The notes: generated from the letters alone by a model not told the origin. A stretch of 5,631 nt of DNA from an uncultured Cocleimonas sp. (GCA_937974135.1 CALJIH010000255.1:1-5631); one strand, 5' to 3'. Shown: positions 1-5,551, counted from the stretch's first letter. Translations and numbers: made by a program.

Positions 1-172
1 CTATTACAATCCACCAGTCAACTTTCAGTGGAAAGTCATTGCACTAACTTACTTTCAAGTTAAGCATTACGCAACTATGCTTACGTCTTGCTGAAGCACA
101 ATTACTTGTTATTAAAATAATAAAATAGTATTAAATCAAGACTCAGTATTACATTAGAAACTATTTTAAGCA

Positions 173-204
173 TAAAAAAGCATGTCAGAAGACATGCTTT
201 TTTA
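173..204 (-). terminator. Intrinsic terminator of the HhH-OmpA operon, probably bidirectional
   Basis: A perfect inverted repeat pairs 173-186 with 191-204. The GC-containing stem is AGCATGTC/GACATGCT, closed by a 4-nt loop and extended by a run of six A on the left pairing with six T on the right. The minus-strand transcript therefore ends with a stem followed by a U run, starting about 18 nt after the OmpA gene's stop codon. The symmetrical A/T flanks mean it could also stop plus-strand transcription arriving from the left of the window. Confidence 0.9.
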
Positions 205-221
205 CATAGAGTTTAAGCTTG

Positions 222-1661
222 TTAGTTTGACACTTTAACTTCCACTCTTCGGGCTTCCTCAGGTGTTCCAGTTCCCAATGTCTGAGAAGGTTTTAACACT
301 GAAATACGCTCAGACTCAATACCAGCATCAAGAAGAAGCTGTCTAACACGGTTAGAACGTTTGCCCGCTAAACGACGATTCCAATTTGCATTACCTGCGG
401 CATCATGAAAACCTACAAGTGTCACACGTGAACTTGGTTTAGTGCGTAAATAAACAATCACATCTGCCATTGATTGCTTAGCATCCGTTGGAAAACGTGA
501 GCTACCTGAATCAAAGTATAACTTAGCTACTTCAGGTAATGACATCGCCGATGCACTGGATGAAGAAGAATCACTCTTCATAAAGTTAATATCGATGGCT
601 TCTAAAGCTTTTACTTTAGCTTTAAGACCAGGAATTAAGCTATTTTCAGTCTTTAATTCATCAATACGTGCTTCAAGGTTAGGAATCTTTAGCGTTTGTA
701 TTTCGAGATTATTAATTTTCTGCATTAACCCTGAATTATCTGCAGGTTTTGTGAAATTAATATCTACCGCTTCAAGTGCTTTAACTTTTGCCTGTAAACC
801 AGAAACTAAACCAGCTTGTTTTTCTAAATCAGAAATTTTCGCCAACAGTTCAGTATTGTCTTCAGGTTGGATAAAATTAACATCTACGGCTTCCAGCGCT
901 TTAACTTTTGCTTGTAACCCAGCAATCAAACCATTTTTCGCCTTTAATTCATCGATTGTAGCTTGAGAATCTTCTAGACGACCTTGTAATGCATTGATTT
1001 TAAGATTTTCAACTTCTAAACCATTTATCTTCTGTAACAATTCAGTATTGTCTTCAGGTTGAATGAAATTAATATCTACAGCTTCAAGCGCTTTGACTTT
1101 GGCTTGCAAACCTGCGATTAAACCGTTTTCTGCCTTTAGCTCATCAATTTGCTTCGATAGTGCATTATTTCTATCGTCATTAGTTTCAGCATTAGTTGCT
1201 TCAAGCTCAATAATACGCTTTTTGAGATCATCAATAGTCGCATTCTCTGTTTCAAGAAGATTAATTTTGCTCATTAGCTTAGGACTTTCGAAGTTCAAAT
1301 CAACGCCTTCTAGAGCTTTAACTTTAGCTTGTAAACCTGCAACTAAACCAGAAGCTTTGGTTAAATCAGCCACTTTAGATTTTAAACCTTCAATTTGAGC
1401 ATTCTCTTGCTTTAGTCCCGCGATTAAAGCATTTTCTTTTTCAAGAGCTGCAATACGGGTGAGATGTTCAGGGTTATCAACGAGCTTTTCCTTTTCTACC
1501 ACCTTTTCAACAATAGTTGGCTCTACTTTACATTTATTACCCCATGGACTAATACCAGCTATCAATAAAAACAAAAGAATTAGAAAGAGTAAGACTGCAA
1601 CCCAAAACCATGTTCTACGGTAACCCTGCCATTTTGGCGAAATATTATGATTATTTTCCAT
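222..1661 (-). CDS. Inner-membrane-anchored, repeat-rich coiled-coil protein with C-terminal OmpA peptidoglycan-binding domain
   Basis: The product has 479 residues. Residues 1-17 are polar and basic (K10, R15, R16), and 18-37 form one hydrophobic helix. No lipobox or signal-peptidase site is evident, so the protein probably stays in the inner membrane with its bulk in the periplasm. Residues 50-360 are predicted coiled coil. They begin with a DNPEHL motif (62-67) and include five copies of a 16-residue unit, GLQAKVKALEAVDINF, starting at 109, 184, 248, 288 and 345. A serine-rich hinge (364-372) leads to an OmpA-like domain (about 375-479) with LYFDSGSSRF (381-390), GFHD (417-420) and NRRLAGKRSNRV (428-439). 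D420 and R435 match the Asp and Arg that bind diaminopimelate in the OmpA family, so peptidoglycan binding looks intact. The ATG at 1661 follows a GGAGG at 9 nt and lies 2 nt after the stop of the HhH gene, indicating an operon and likely translational coupling. Expected role: non-covalent anchoring of a membrane complex to the cell wall. No specific gene name is recognised. Confidence 0.9.
   Translation of the reverse strand: MENNHNISPKWQGYRRTWFWVAVLLFLILLFLLIAGISPWGNKCKVEPTIVEKVVEKEKLVDNPEHLTRIAALEKENALIAGLKQENAQIEGLKSKVADLTKASGLVAGLQAKVKALEGVDLNFESPKLMSKINLLETENATIDDLKKRIIELEATNAETNDDRNNALSKQIDELKAENGLIAGLQAKVKALEAVDINFIQPEDNTELLQKINGLEVENLKINALQGRLEDSQATIDELKAKNGLIAGLQAKVKALEAVDVNFIQPEDNTELLAKISDLEKQAGLVSGLQAKVKALEAVDINFTKPADNSGLMQKINNLEIQTLKIPNLEARIDELKTENSLIPGLKAKVKALEAIDINFMKSDSSSSSASAMSLPEVAKLYFDSGSSRFPTDAKQSMADVIVYLRTKPSSRVTLVGFHDAAGNANWNRRLAGKRSNRVRQLLLDAGIESERISVLKPSQTLGTGTPEEARRVEVKVSN
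582..1337 (-). repeat. Five in-gene copies of a 48-bp coiled-coil module
   Basis: Copies encoding GLQAKVKALE(A/G)(V/I)D(I/V/L)NF lie at 1290-1337, 1065-1112, 873-920, 753-800 and 582-629, listed in gene order. Residue offsets between copies are 75, 64, 40 and 57, so the spacers vary. Copies 2 and 3 belong to a longer duplicated block of 45 residues (172-216 and 236-280), which also contains PEDNTELL and differs at only five positions. Between those two 48-bp units I count 8 base differences but one amino-acid change, so the protein sequence is kept while codons drift. Confidence 0.9.
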
Positions 1662-1663
1662 GA

Positions 1664-2776
1664 TTATTTACCTCCATCCAATTCATCTTGCCAAGCTTTG
1701 AGCGCATCCCATTTATTATCTGCCGCCATATCCGCTTGAGCAGGCCATGTACCTGGTTTAGCTAGGGTGTATCTAGGACCAGCGTCATCTAAAATTTTCT
1801 GAATATCTTCAACTTTTGTTCTACCTAATTCAGCATATCTGTGGATTCCGGCATCATGAATTAAATCATTTATCTTAGGACCGATACCTTCAATAACTGT
1901 ATAGTCATCTCTTCCATCTTTTGCTTTAACTCTAAAACCAGCTGCTTTTGCTGCAGCCTTATCAACACCAACTGATTTTTCCGTTGTTGGTGGTGTTGAA
2001 GATTTTTTGGAGCTAGTTGATGCCTTATCAGAACTACCAGAAGAAGCATCAGGATAAACACCACCTACCAACACATCTTGCAAGGCTTTCAATGCAGGCC
2101 AACGATTATTAGCCGCTAGATTTGCTTGATCAGGCCATGTACCTGGATTTGCTATTTGATAACGAGAACCTGCATTATCCAAAGTAGTCTGAATTGATGA
2201 AACTGGTGTATCCGCAAGTTCAGCGAATGTCTTAACACCATCAGCTTTGATCAAATCATTAATTTTTGGGCCGATTCCTTCAATAGCAGTTAAATCATTT
2301 TTATCTTTGAGTTTAAAGCCAGCCGCTTTAGCAGCTGCAAGGTCAATTTCTGGCCCTTTACGTAAGCTCTTAATTTGTGCTTCAAGTTCACTGATTCTCT
2401 TCACATGTGCAGGATTATCAACCGTCTTTGTCGTGCTAGACATCGCAGCTTGAGGAGCATTGTTAGATGAACTCTTGAGGCTAGATACCTGTGATTCTAA
2501 TTCACTGATTCTCTTCAAATGGACAGGATTATCGACGGTCTTAGGAGTGGCAGATTCATAACCGGCCAACTTAGTTTTTAAGCTAGCGATATCTCTATTC
2601 TCACCTTCTAATTTACTAATTAAAGCTAGGTGCTCAGGATTATCAATGGTTTTTTCCACTATCCTTTCTAAGGGTGGCTCAGAATGTCTAAAACGTCTAG
2701 CCAGCCAGCCCGCGGCAAGCCAGCCAATTAAACCACCAGCCAAGTACGGCCATAGCTTACATAAGAATTCAATCAT
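1664..2776 (-). CDS. Membrane-anchored coiled-coil protein with two tandem helix-hairpin-helix domains
   Basis: The product has 370 residues from the ATG at 2776. An in-frame TTG at 2779 is possible, but it lies only 4 nt from the AGGAG, whereas the ATG has 7 nt. Residues 8-26 form a Trp/Gly-rich transmembrane helix with small-xxx-small spacing (G14, G18). It is followed by a basic cluster (R27, R28, R30), which favours a cytoplasmic C-terminal part. Residues 35-140 are coiled-coil-like, with the DNPxHLxxIxxLE motif at 45, 82 and 120. Two homologous domains follow (145-239 and 272-370), separated by a Ser/Thr/Lys-rich linker. Each has AAAKAAGF, then an HhH core IEGIGPKINDLI (165-176 and 295-306), then PGTWP and a Trp-containing helix. 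HhH cores of this type bind DNA in many proteins, often without sequence specificity, and some members only bind protein. No nuclease motif is visible, so automatic labels such as 'flap endonuclease-like' would be unsupported. It is the first gene of the operon with the OmpA-domain gene, with a candidate LexA-type operator upstream. Confidence 0.88.
   Translation of the reverse strand: MIEFLCKLWPYLAGGLIGWLAAGWLARRFRHSEPPLERIVEKTIDNPEHLALISKLEGENRDIASLKTKLAGYESATPKTVDNPVHLKRISELESQVSSLKSSSNNAPQAAMSSTTKTVDNPAHVKRISELEAQIKSLRKGPEIDLAAAKAAGFKLKDKNDLTAIEGIGPKINDLIKADGVKTFAELADTPVSSIQTTLDNAGSRYQIANPGTWPDQANLAANNRWPALKALQDVLVGGVYPDASSGSSDKASTSSKKSSTPPTTEKSVGVDKAAAKAAGFRVKAKDGRDDYTVIEGIGPKINDLIHDAGIHRYAELGRTKVEDIQKILDDAGPRYTLAKPGTWPAQADMAADNKWDALKAWQDELDGGK
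1667..2344 (-). repeat. Internal tandem duplication of the HhH domain
   Basis: DNA for HhH domain A (2060-2344) and domain B (1667-1963) encodes clearly homologous units of about 95-99 residues. Shared landmarks in order are AAAKAAGF, a Lys-rich turn, IEGIGPKINDLI, an Asp-Asn/Asp-Ala-Gly helix end, PGTWP, an Ala-Asp/Asn-Asn-Lys/Arg-Trp helix and a final Leu-Lys-Ala-Leu/Trp-Gln-Asp. The 32-residue linker is low-complexity Ser/Thr/Lys. Outside the landmarks the copies have diverged, suggesting an old duplication kept for two binding sites. Confidence 0.88.
1671..1675 (-). promoter_or_regulatory. Ribosome binding site of the OmpA-domain gene, inside the HhH gene
   Basis: GGAGG on the minus strand sits 9 nt before the ATG at 1661, within the last codons of the HhH gene. 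Ribosomes finishing the first gene would end beside it, which favours coupled, near-stoichiometric translation of the two proteins. Confidence 0.8.
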
Positions 2777-2783
2777 CAAAATA

Positions 2784-2788
2784 CTCCT
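2784..2788 (-). promoter_or_regulatory. Ribosome binding site deciding the start of the HhH gene
   Basis: AGGAG on the minus strand lies 7 nt from the ATG at 2776 but only 4 nt from the in-frame TTG at 2779. This supports the ATG as start and a 370-residue product. Confidence 0.75.
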
Positions 2789-2860
2789 AGTTTGTTAAGT
2801 ATGATTTTGCAGTTAAAATATAGTACAAATAAAAATATATTCTTTTTTTATCGCACTATT

Positions 2861-2880
2861 ACCTGTATTAAATTACAGGT
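2861..2880. promoter_or_regulatory. Candidate LexA/SOS box upstream of the HhH-OmpA operon
   Basis: The palindrome ACCTGTATTAAATTACAGGT has perfect 7-bp arms and contains CTGT-N8-ACAG (2863-2878) with an all-A/T centre. This is the core and spacing of the gammaproteobacterial LexA operator, whose E. coli consensus is TACTGTATATATATACAGTA; here 12 of 20 positions match. It lies 84 bp upstream of the HhH start codon and covers the expected transcription start of the promoter candidate at 2883-2911, a usual position for a repressor site. It lacks a following T run in either direction, so it is unlikely to be a terminator. Another dimeric repressor remains possible. Confidence 0.5.
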
Positions 2881-2882
2881 TA

Positions 2883-2911
2883 TATATATCTTCGTTTCAC
2901 TATTGAATCAA
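2883..2911 (-). promoter_or_regulatory. Candidate sigma-70 promoter for the HhH-OmpA operon
   Basis: On the minus strand TTGATT (2911-2906) is followed after exactly 17 nt by TATATA (2888-2883). Each hexamer matches 4 of 6 consensus bases. Transcription would start near 2876, inside the LexA-like palindrome. The region is AT-rich, so chance matches are likely, and the call depends partly on its fit with the palindrome. Confidence 0.4.
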
Positions 2912-3121
2912 AGAAAATAATTAGCTTACTTTGGCGCATGAACTATCTTATAAAATTCTAAAGGACTAATTTCCATATAGTCCATTCTAATTTTCAATTG
3001 CTAAACTACTTGGGATTCACGCCATGAATTAACATTAATTTCTCTATAGTTATATCAATTACATTGCATATAAACTATTTGTTTTCGATTATTGGTAGTT
3101 GTTGCTTTAGTTTTACAATAA

Positions 3122-3337
3122 TTAGTTAATACTCCCGCAACATGAAGCTCCTTCGATTTGAGATTGTAAGCAAGGATAATCGCCAAAAACACAATAAATA
3201 CAACAGTCACCTGCATTGATTCTTGGTGATTGATGACATCCTCCACATTGATACCTTACCGGTACAATTTTTTCCTCTAATGTATGTGTTTCTTTATGTT
3301 TACAGTGTGGACAAGTTAGTGTTGATTCCAAGATCAT
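3122..3337 (-). CDS. GDCCVxC-family small cysteine-rich protein (zinc-ribbon-like)
   Basis: The product has 71 residues from the ATG at 3337, chosen because AGGAG ends 7 nt upstream and MILESTLTCPHC is the usual family start; an in-frame ATG at 3367 would add 10 residues but has no such site. Ten cysteines are present. CPHC (9-12) and CGGC (31-34) form a likely zinc-ribbon pair. They are followed by the family signature GDCCIYC (43-49), then C56 and a C-terminal Cys-Cys (66-67). I recognise the family as 'GDCCVxC domain-containing (seleno)protein', in which some members replace a signature cysteine with selenocysteine. Here all signature codons are TGT/TGC, so this is the cysteine form. The protein should be cytoplasmic; metal binding is likely from the cysteines. 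Its molecular role is not established, and no metal-resistance genes lie alongside. It is divergent from the DUF3465 gene with an 89-bp gap. Confidence 0.85.
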   Translation of the reverse strand: MILESTLTCPHCKHKETHTLEEKIVPVRYQCGGCHQSPRINAGDCCIYCVFGDYPCLQSQIEGASCCGSIN

Positions 3338-3344
3338 TGTTATA

Positions 3345-3349
3345 CTCCT
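3345..3349 (-). promoter_or_regulatory. Ribosome binding site deciding the start of the GDCCVxC gene
   Basis: AGGAG on the minus strand, 7 nt before the ATG at 3337, lies downstream of the alternative ATG at 3367 and so supports the shorter 71-residue product. Confidence 0.75.
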
Positions 3350-3359
3350 GATTACAATG

Positions 3360-3376
3360 TTTAGCATAGCGCTAAA
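3360..3376. repeat. Short inverted repeat between divergent genes
   Basis: TTTAGC (3360-3365) and GCTAAA (3371-3376) are 6-bp arms around a 5-nt spacer, and an 8-bp palindrome TAGCGCTA (3367-3374) overlaps them. The site lies in the 89-bp gap between the divergent GDCCVxC and DUF3465 genes, where a shared operator could sit. No transcription factor family is suggested by the sequence, and short palindromes of this size can arise by chance. Confidence 0.3.
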
Positions 3377-3426
3377 ATTTTTAACAACAATAGGCTACAT
3401 CAATCTCTATATGTTATCTGCGTAAT

Positions 3427-3954
3427 ATGGCTATAAGATCTCAAAAAAAACGTCGTTATCCTTTTAAACAAAAACTATCGCGTAAATTTCGAAGGATAGT
3501 TTTTATGATAATCGCTGCAGCACTAGCAAGTGGCATCAATTATTACAATAATCATAAAACGGCAAGTAACGTTACGATTTCCCATATTGATTCAAATCAA
3601 TTTACAGCGGTACAACAAAAGCAAGCCATTAGTAAAATTAGAGAAGCTCAAAATAATACCAATGCTCAATTCTGGGTAGGTTTTAATGGCAAAATCGTTC
3701 AAAAACTTAATGATGATAACAAAGGTAGTCGACATCAAAAGTTTCTAGTGAGCCCAGAAAGTGGAATAACCATATTGGTTGCGCATAATATCGACTTAGC
3801 TCCACGAGTACCTATAGATAAAGGCGATACAATAAGTTTATATGGTCGTTTTGAGTGGAATCACAAAGGTGGAGTTATGCATTGGACGCATCACGATCCA
3901 AAAGGAAAAATAAAAGGTGGTTGGATCAATGCGAAGGGTAAAATTTACCAATAA
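3427..3954 (+). CDS. DUF3465 family protein, membrane-anchored or exported
   Basis: The product has 175 residues. Residues 1-23 are strongly basic and 24-36 form a short hydrophobic stretch (IVFMIIAAALASG), so it is likely an uncleaved anchor or atypical export signal placing the rest in the periplasm. The C-terminal domain (about 60-175) has the DUF3465 landmarks in order: DNKGSRHQKFLV, LVAHNIDLAPRVP, a GDTISLYGRFEWN strand pair, GGVMHWTHHDP and GGWI. The many conserved His and Asp residues could bind metal or nucleic acid, but no activity is known. The beta-rich pattern resembles a small OB-like barrel; that is inference. The ATG at 3427 has no clear ribosome binding site. An internal ATG at 3505 has AAGGA 8 nt upstream and would give 149 residues starting MIIAAAL. 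I keep the longer form because its basic N-terminus suits the membrane segment. The methyltransferase gene follows after 5 nt. Confidence 0.85.
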   Translation: MAIRSQKKRRYPFKQKLSRKFRRIVFMIIAAALASGINYYNNHKTASNVTISHIDSNQFTAVQQKQAISKIREAQNNTNAQFWVGFNGKIVQKLNDDNKGSRHQKFLVSPESGITILVAHNIDLAPRVPIDKGDTISLYGRFEWNHKGGVMHWTHHDPKGKIKGGWINAKGKIYQ

Positions 3955-3959
3955 AATTC

Positions 3960-4892
3960 ATGAGAAGTACTAAACCACTTAAAATTACTAGGCTAATAGA
4001 AAACTTAGTAATACCTGAAACACAATACATAAAAGAGGCGCAACGCATTTTTCACGGTAGAGGACATGCCTATCAAGATCTGTCTCATATCAATTTAGAT
4101 TGGATGCAACCATTAATATTAGTTACCCTGTTTGCGCCAGTTGCGGATAAAGATTTACAACAATTATGCATAGAATTAAAGAAAAAATTTGAGCATTGTA
4201 AAAGTATTCAAGTTCAACATCGGTACCAATCTAATTGGGTTGTAGAATGTATTTATGGTGAAGAAATTTCACAGTTACAAATTCTTGAAAACACACTTCA
4301 TTATAATCTCGAAATTAAATCGGGGGTGAATACGGGCTTATTCTTGGATATGAGAAATGGACGTGATTGGGTGCAAAAAAATAGTAAGAATATAAGAGTA
4401 CTTAATTTATTTTCTTATACTTGTGGCTTCTCTATTGCTGCAGCAGGAGGTGGTGCGAAATCAATATTTAACATTGATATTAGTCGACCTTTTTTAAATA
4501 GAGGCCGAGAAAACCATCATATCAATCAACATTCTCTAGATTCAATCCGTTTTGAAAAGTTGAATATTCTGAAGTCATTCGGACGAATCAAAAGGCATGC
4601 ACCTTACGATTTAATTATTTGTGATCCCCCCACTTTTCAAAAAGGTAGTATAGATATTGTCAGAGACTACCCAAAACTCATCAGAAGATGTATTGAATTC
4701 ATGAGTGACAATGCAATGTTATTTTTATGCATTAACTCCCCACATATCGGAGCATTTACTGGAAAGGAGTTTCTTTTAGATGCTGTGAGAAAAAATGCGC
4801 CAAACATTAACTTAATAAAAGAAATAAAACCGCCAGATGTTTTTAAAGAAACACAAGGAAAAGGTTCTCAGGTCTTGATATTCAAGGGTTAA
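3960..4892 (+). CDS. Class I SAM-dependent methyltransferase, RlmI-like (Methyltrans_SAM family)
   Basis: The product has 310 residues. The N-terminal part has the family landmarks IFHGRGHAY (30-38) and a YxxNWVVE-type strand (89-96). The catalytic Rossmann domain begins at GVNTGLFLDMR (122-132), a segment shared with RlmI/RlmL-type rRNA cytosine-C5 and guanine methyltransferases. Motif I is VLNLFSYTCGFS (147-158) with the glycine cluster at 163-165. D173 in NIDIS is the likely ribose-binding acid, and DPPTF (222-226) is the motif IV active-site segment. Unlike RlmI (about 396 residues), it lacks an N-terminal PUA RNA-binding domain, so the substrate may differ; RNA is likely but unproven. 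No good ribosome binding site precedes the ATG. The 5-nt gap after the DUF3465 stop suggests reinitiation by the same ribosomes. The family's IFHGRG region lies close to this start, so the N-terminus is probably complete. Confidence 0.85.
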   Translation: MRSTKPLKITRLIENLVIPETQYIKEAQRIFHGRGHAYQDLSHINLDWMQPLILVTLFAPVADKDLQQLCIELKKKFEHCKSIQVQHRYQSNWVVECIYGEEISQLQILENTLHYNLEIKSGVNTGLFLDMRNGRDWVQKNSKNIRVLNLFSYTCGFSIAAAGGGAKSIFNIDISRPFLNRGRENHHINQHSLDSIRFEKLNILKSFGRIKRHAPYDLIICDPPTFQKGSIDIVRDYPKLIRRCIEFMSDNAMLFLCINSPHIGAFTGKEFLLDAVRKNAPNINLIKEIKPPDVFKETQGKGSQVLIFKG

Positions 4893-4929
4893 GATAATTA
4901 ACAATTTTTAATGGTATTTTTGATGTCTG

Positions 4930-4959
4930 AAAAGACACCCCCCTACTTTTTGTCCTTTT
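4930..4959. terminator. Weak bidirectional terminator candidate between convergent genes
   Basis: AAAAGACA (4930-4937) can pair with TGTCCTTTT (4951-4959) as 8 bp with one bulged C around a 13-nt loop containing six C in a row. The A and T flanks give a U run in both directions. It lies in the 80-bp gap where the methyltransferase and the DUF98 gene converge. An alternative 5-bp hairpin, TGTCT-GAAA-AGACA (4924-4937), overlaps it. The stem is weak, so this call leans on position. Confidence 0.35.
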
Positions 4960-4972
4960 TAAATCGGATGAA

Positions 4973-5551
4973 TTAATAATATATATCAATAGGAAAAAAC
5001 TCAGTCACTATAATAGCTGGATAACCATTAACTCGAATACGATAACTACGTGATAAAACATCGGCTTTCAAAATAGATAACAATGAATCTTTTTTAGATA
5101 AAGACGAAAAATAATTAATATTAAAAATATCACGGTATGTTTCCACACCTTTTTCGCGCAGTAGTTCTCCTATTCCAATTTCACCTTTTTCAAGCGCTTC
5201 ACTAATCTCATCTGGAAGATATTTTAAAGAAACATTGGATCTTGCAGTGGCATATATTGTGCTACTTGTGACTCCTTTTAATACCACTTCGCGACGTAAT
5301 ATTTTATCACCACTATCCACCTCTAAACCTTGGACAATATCATCTAGAACCTCTATTTGATTACTCATAGGTTCAATTTTTACTTTCTCCCAAAACCAAG
5401 CTTCTAATGATTTCGTGACCGTTCCATCTGTTACCAACAAAGTTCTTAAGAAGGACGGAATTGTAGATAAATCGAGTTTAATTCCGGACTCTGTAACAAT
5501 TATATCCTCAGCTAGAAAGCCAGAACTTCGGAAATAAGTTTTTTTATCCAT
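4973..5551 (-). CDS. DUF98 family protein, chorismate pyruvate-lyase-like
   Basis: The product has 192 residues from the ATG at 5551. An adjacent ATG (5554) and an in-frame GTG (5563) are alternatives; GGAA upstream fits 5551 best. Family landmarks in order are FLRTLLVTDGTVTKSLEAW (34-52), LRREVVLKG (85-93), IGIGELLREKGVETYRD (125-141), and SRSYRIRVNGYPAI (167-180) running into ITE-type VTEFFP (182-187). This matches the DUF98 group, which shares the UbiC/UTRA fold and includes Mycobacterium Rv2949c, which converts chorismate to 4-hydroxybenzoate and pyruvate. The conserved Arg (R86 or R87) and E184 are plausible counterparts of UbiC Arg76 and Glu155. Other DUF98 proteins lie in secondary-metabolite clusters with unproven activities. 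Here no ubiquinone (UbiA) or polyene gene is adjacent, so the product pathway is unknown. There is no signal peptide, so it should be cytoplasmic. It is convergent with the methyltransferase gene. Confidence 0.8.
   Translation of the reverse strand: MDKKTYFRSSGFLAEDIIVTESGIKLDLSTIPSFLRTLLVTDGTVTKSLEAWFWEKVKIEPMSNQIEVLDDIVQGLEVDSGDKILRREVVLKGVTSSTIYATARSNVSLKYLPDEISEALEKGEIGIGELLREKGVETYRDIFNINYFSSLSKKDSLLSILKADVLSRSYRIRVNGYPAIIVTEFFPIDIYY

Larger units (their letters stand above)
2777..3121. other. AT-rich intergenic region with regulatory palindrome, no gene
   Basis: This 345-bp spacer separates two minus-strand genes. I see no convincing coding frame. The part near the HhH gene holds its ribosome binding site, the LexA-like palindrome and the promoter candidate listed separately. 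Farther out, GGACTA (2963-2968) and TAGTCC (2978-2983) form a 6-bp hairpin with a 9-nt loop. On the minus strand it is followed by TTTAGAATTTT, so it could be a weak terminator for the cysteine-rich gene. About 3000-3120 shows nothing recognisable. Confidence 0.6.

Noticed and set aside
1..94. Possible 3' end of an upstream plus-strand gene
   Set aside because: Two plus frames are open from the window edge (stops at 61-63 and 92-94), giving 20 and 30 residues. Neither resembles a family I know, and they are too short to choose between.
595..966. Plus-strand open frame of 123 codons
   Set aside because: It is antisense to the repeats of the OmpA-domain gene. Its repeated Ser/Ala-rich product mirrors those repeats, and it has no family resemblance.
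1063..1398. Plus-strand open frame of 111 codons
   Set aside because: It is also antisense to the OmpA-gene repeats and is explained by their codon composition.
1870..2064. Minus-strand open frame of 64 codons
   Set aside because: It is an alternate frame inside the HhH gene, with a Leu/Gln/Lys-biased product typical of a shadow frame.
2247..2453. Plus-strand open frame of 68 codons
   Set aside because: It is antisense to the first HhH domain and stalk, with no independent support.
3055..3246. Minus-strand open frame of 63 codons
   Set aside because: It overlaps the well-supported GDCCVxC gene in another frame and shows no recognisable motif.
3122..3337. Selenocysteine readthrough in the GDCCVxC gene
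   Set aside because: All signature positions are TGT or TGC, there is no in-frame TGA, and the gene ends with TAA.
4924..4937. TGTCT-GAAA-AGACA hairpin as a terminator
   Set aside because: The stem is only 5 bp and no T run follows it on either strand. The overlapping 4930-4959 hairpin is the better candidate.
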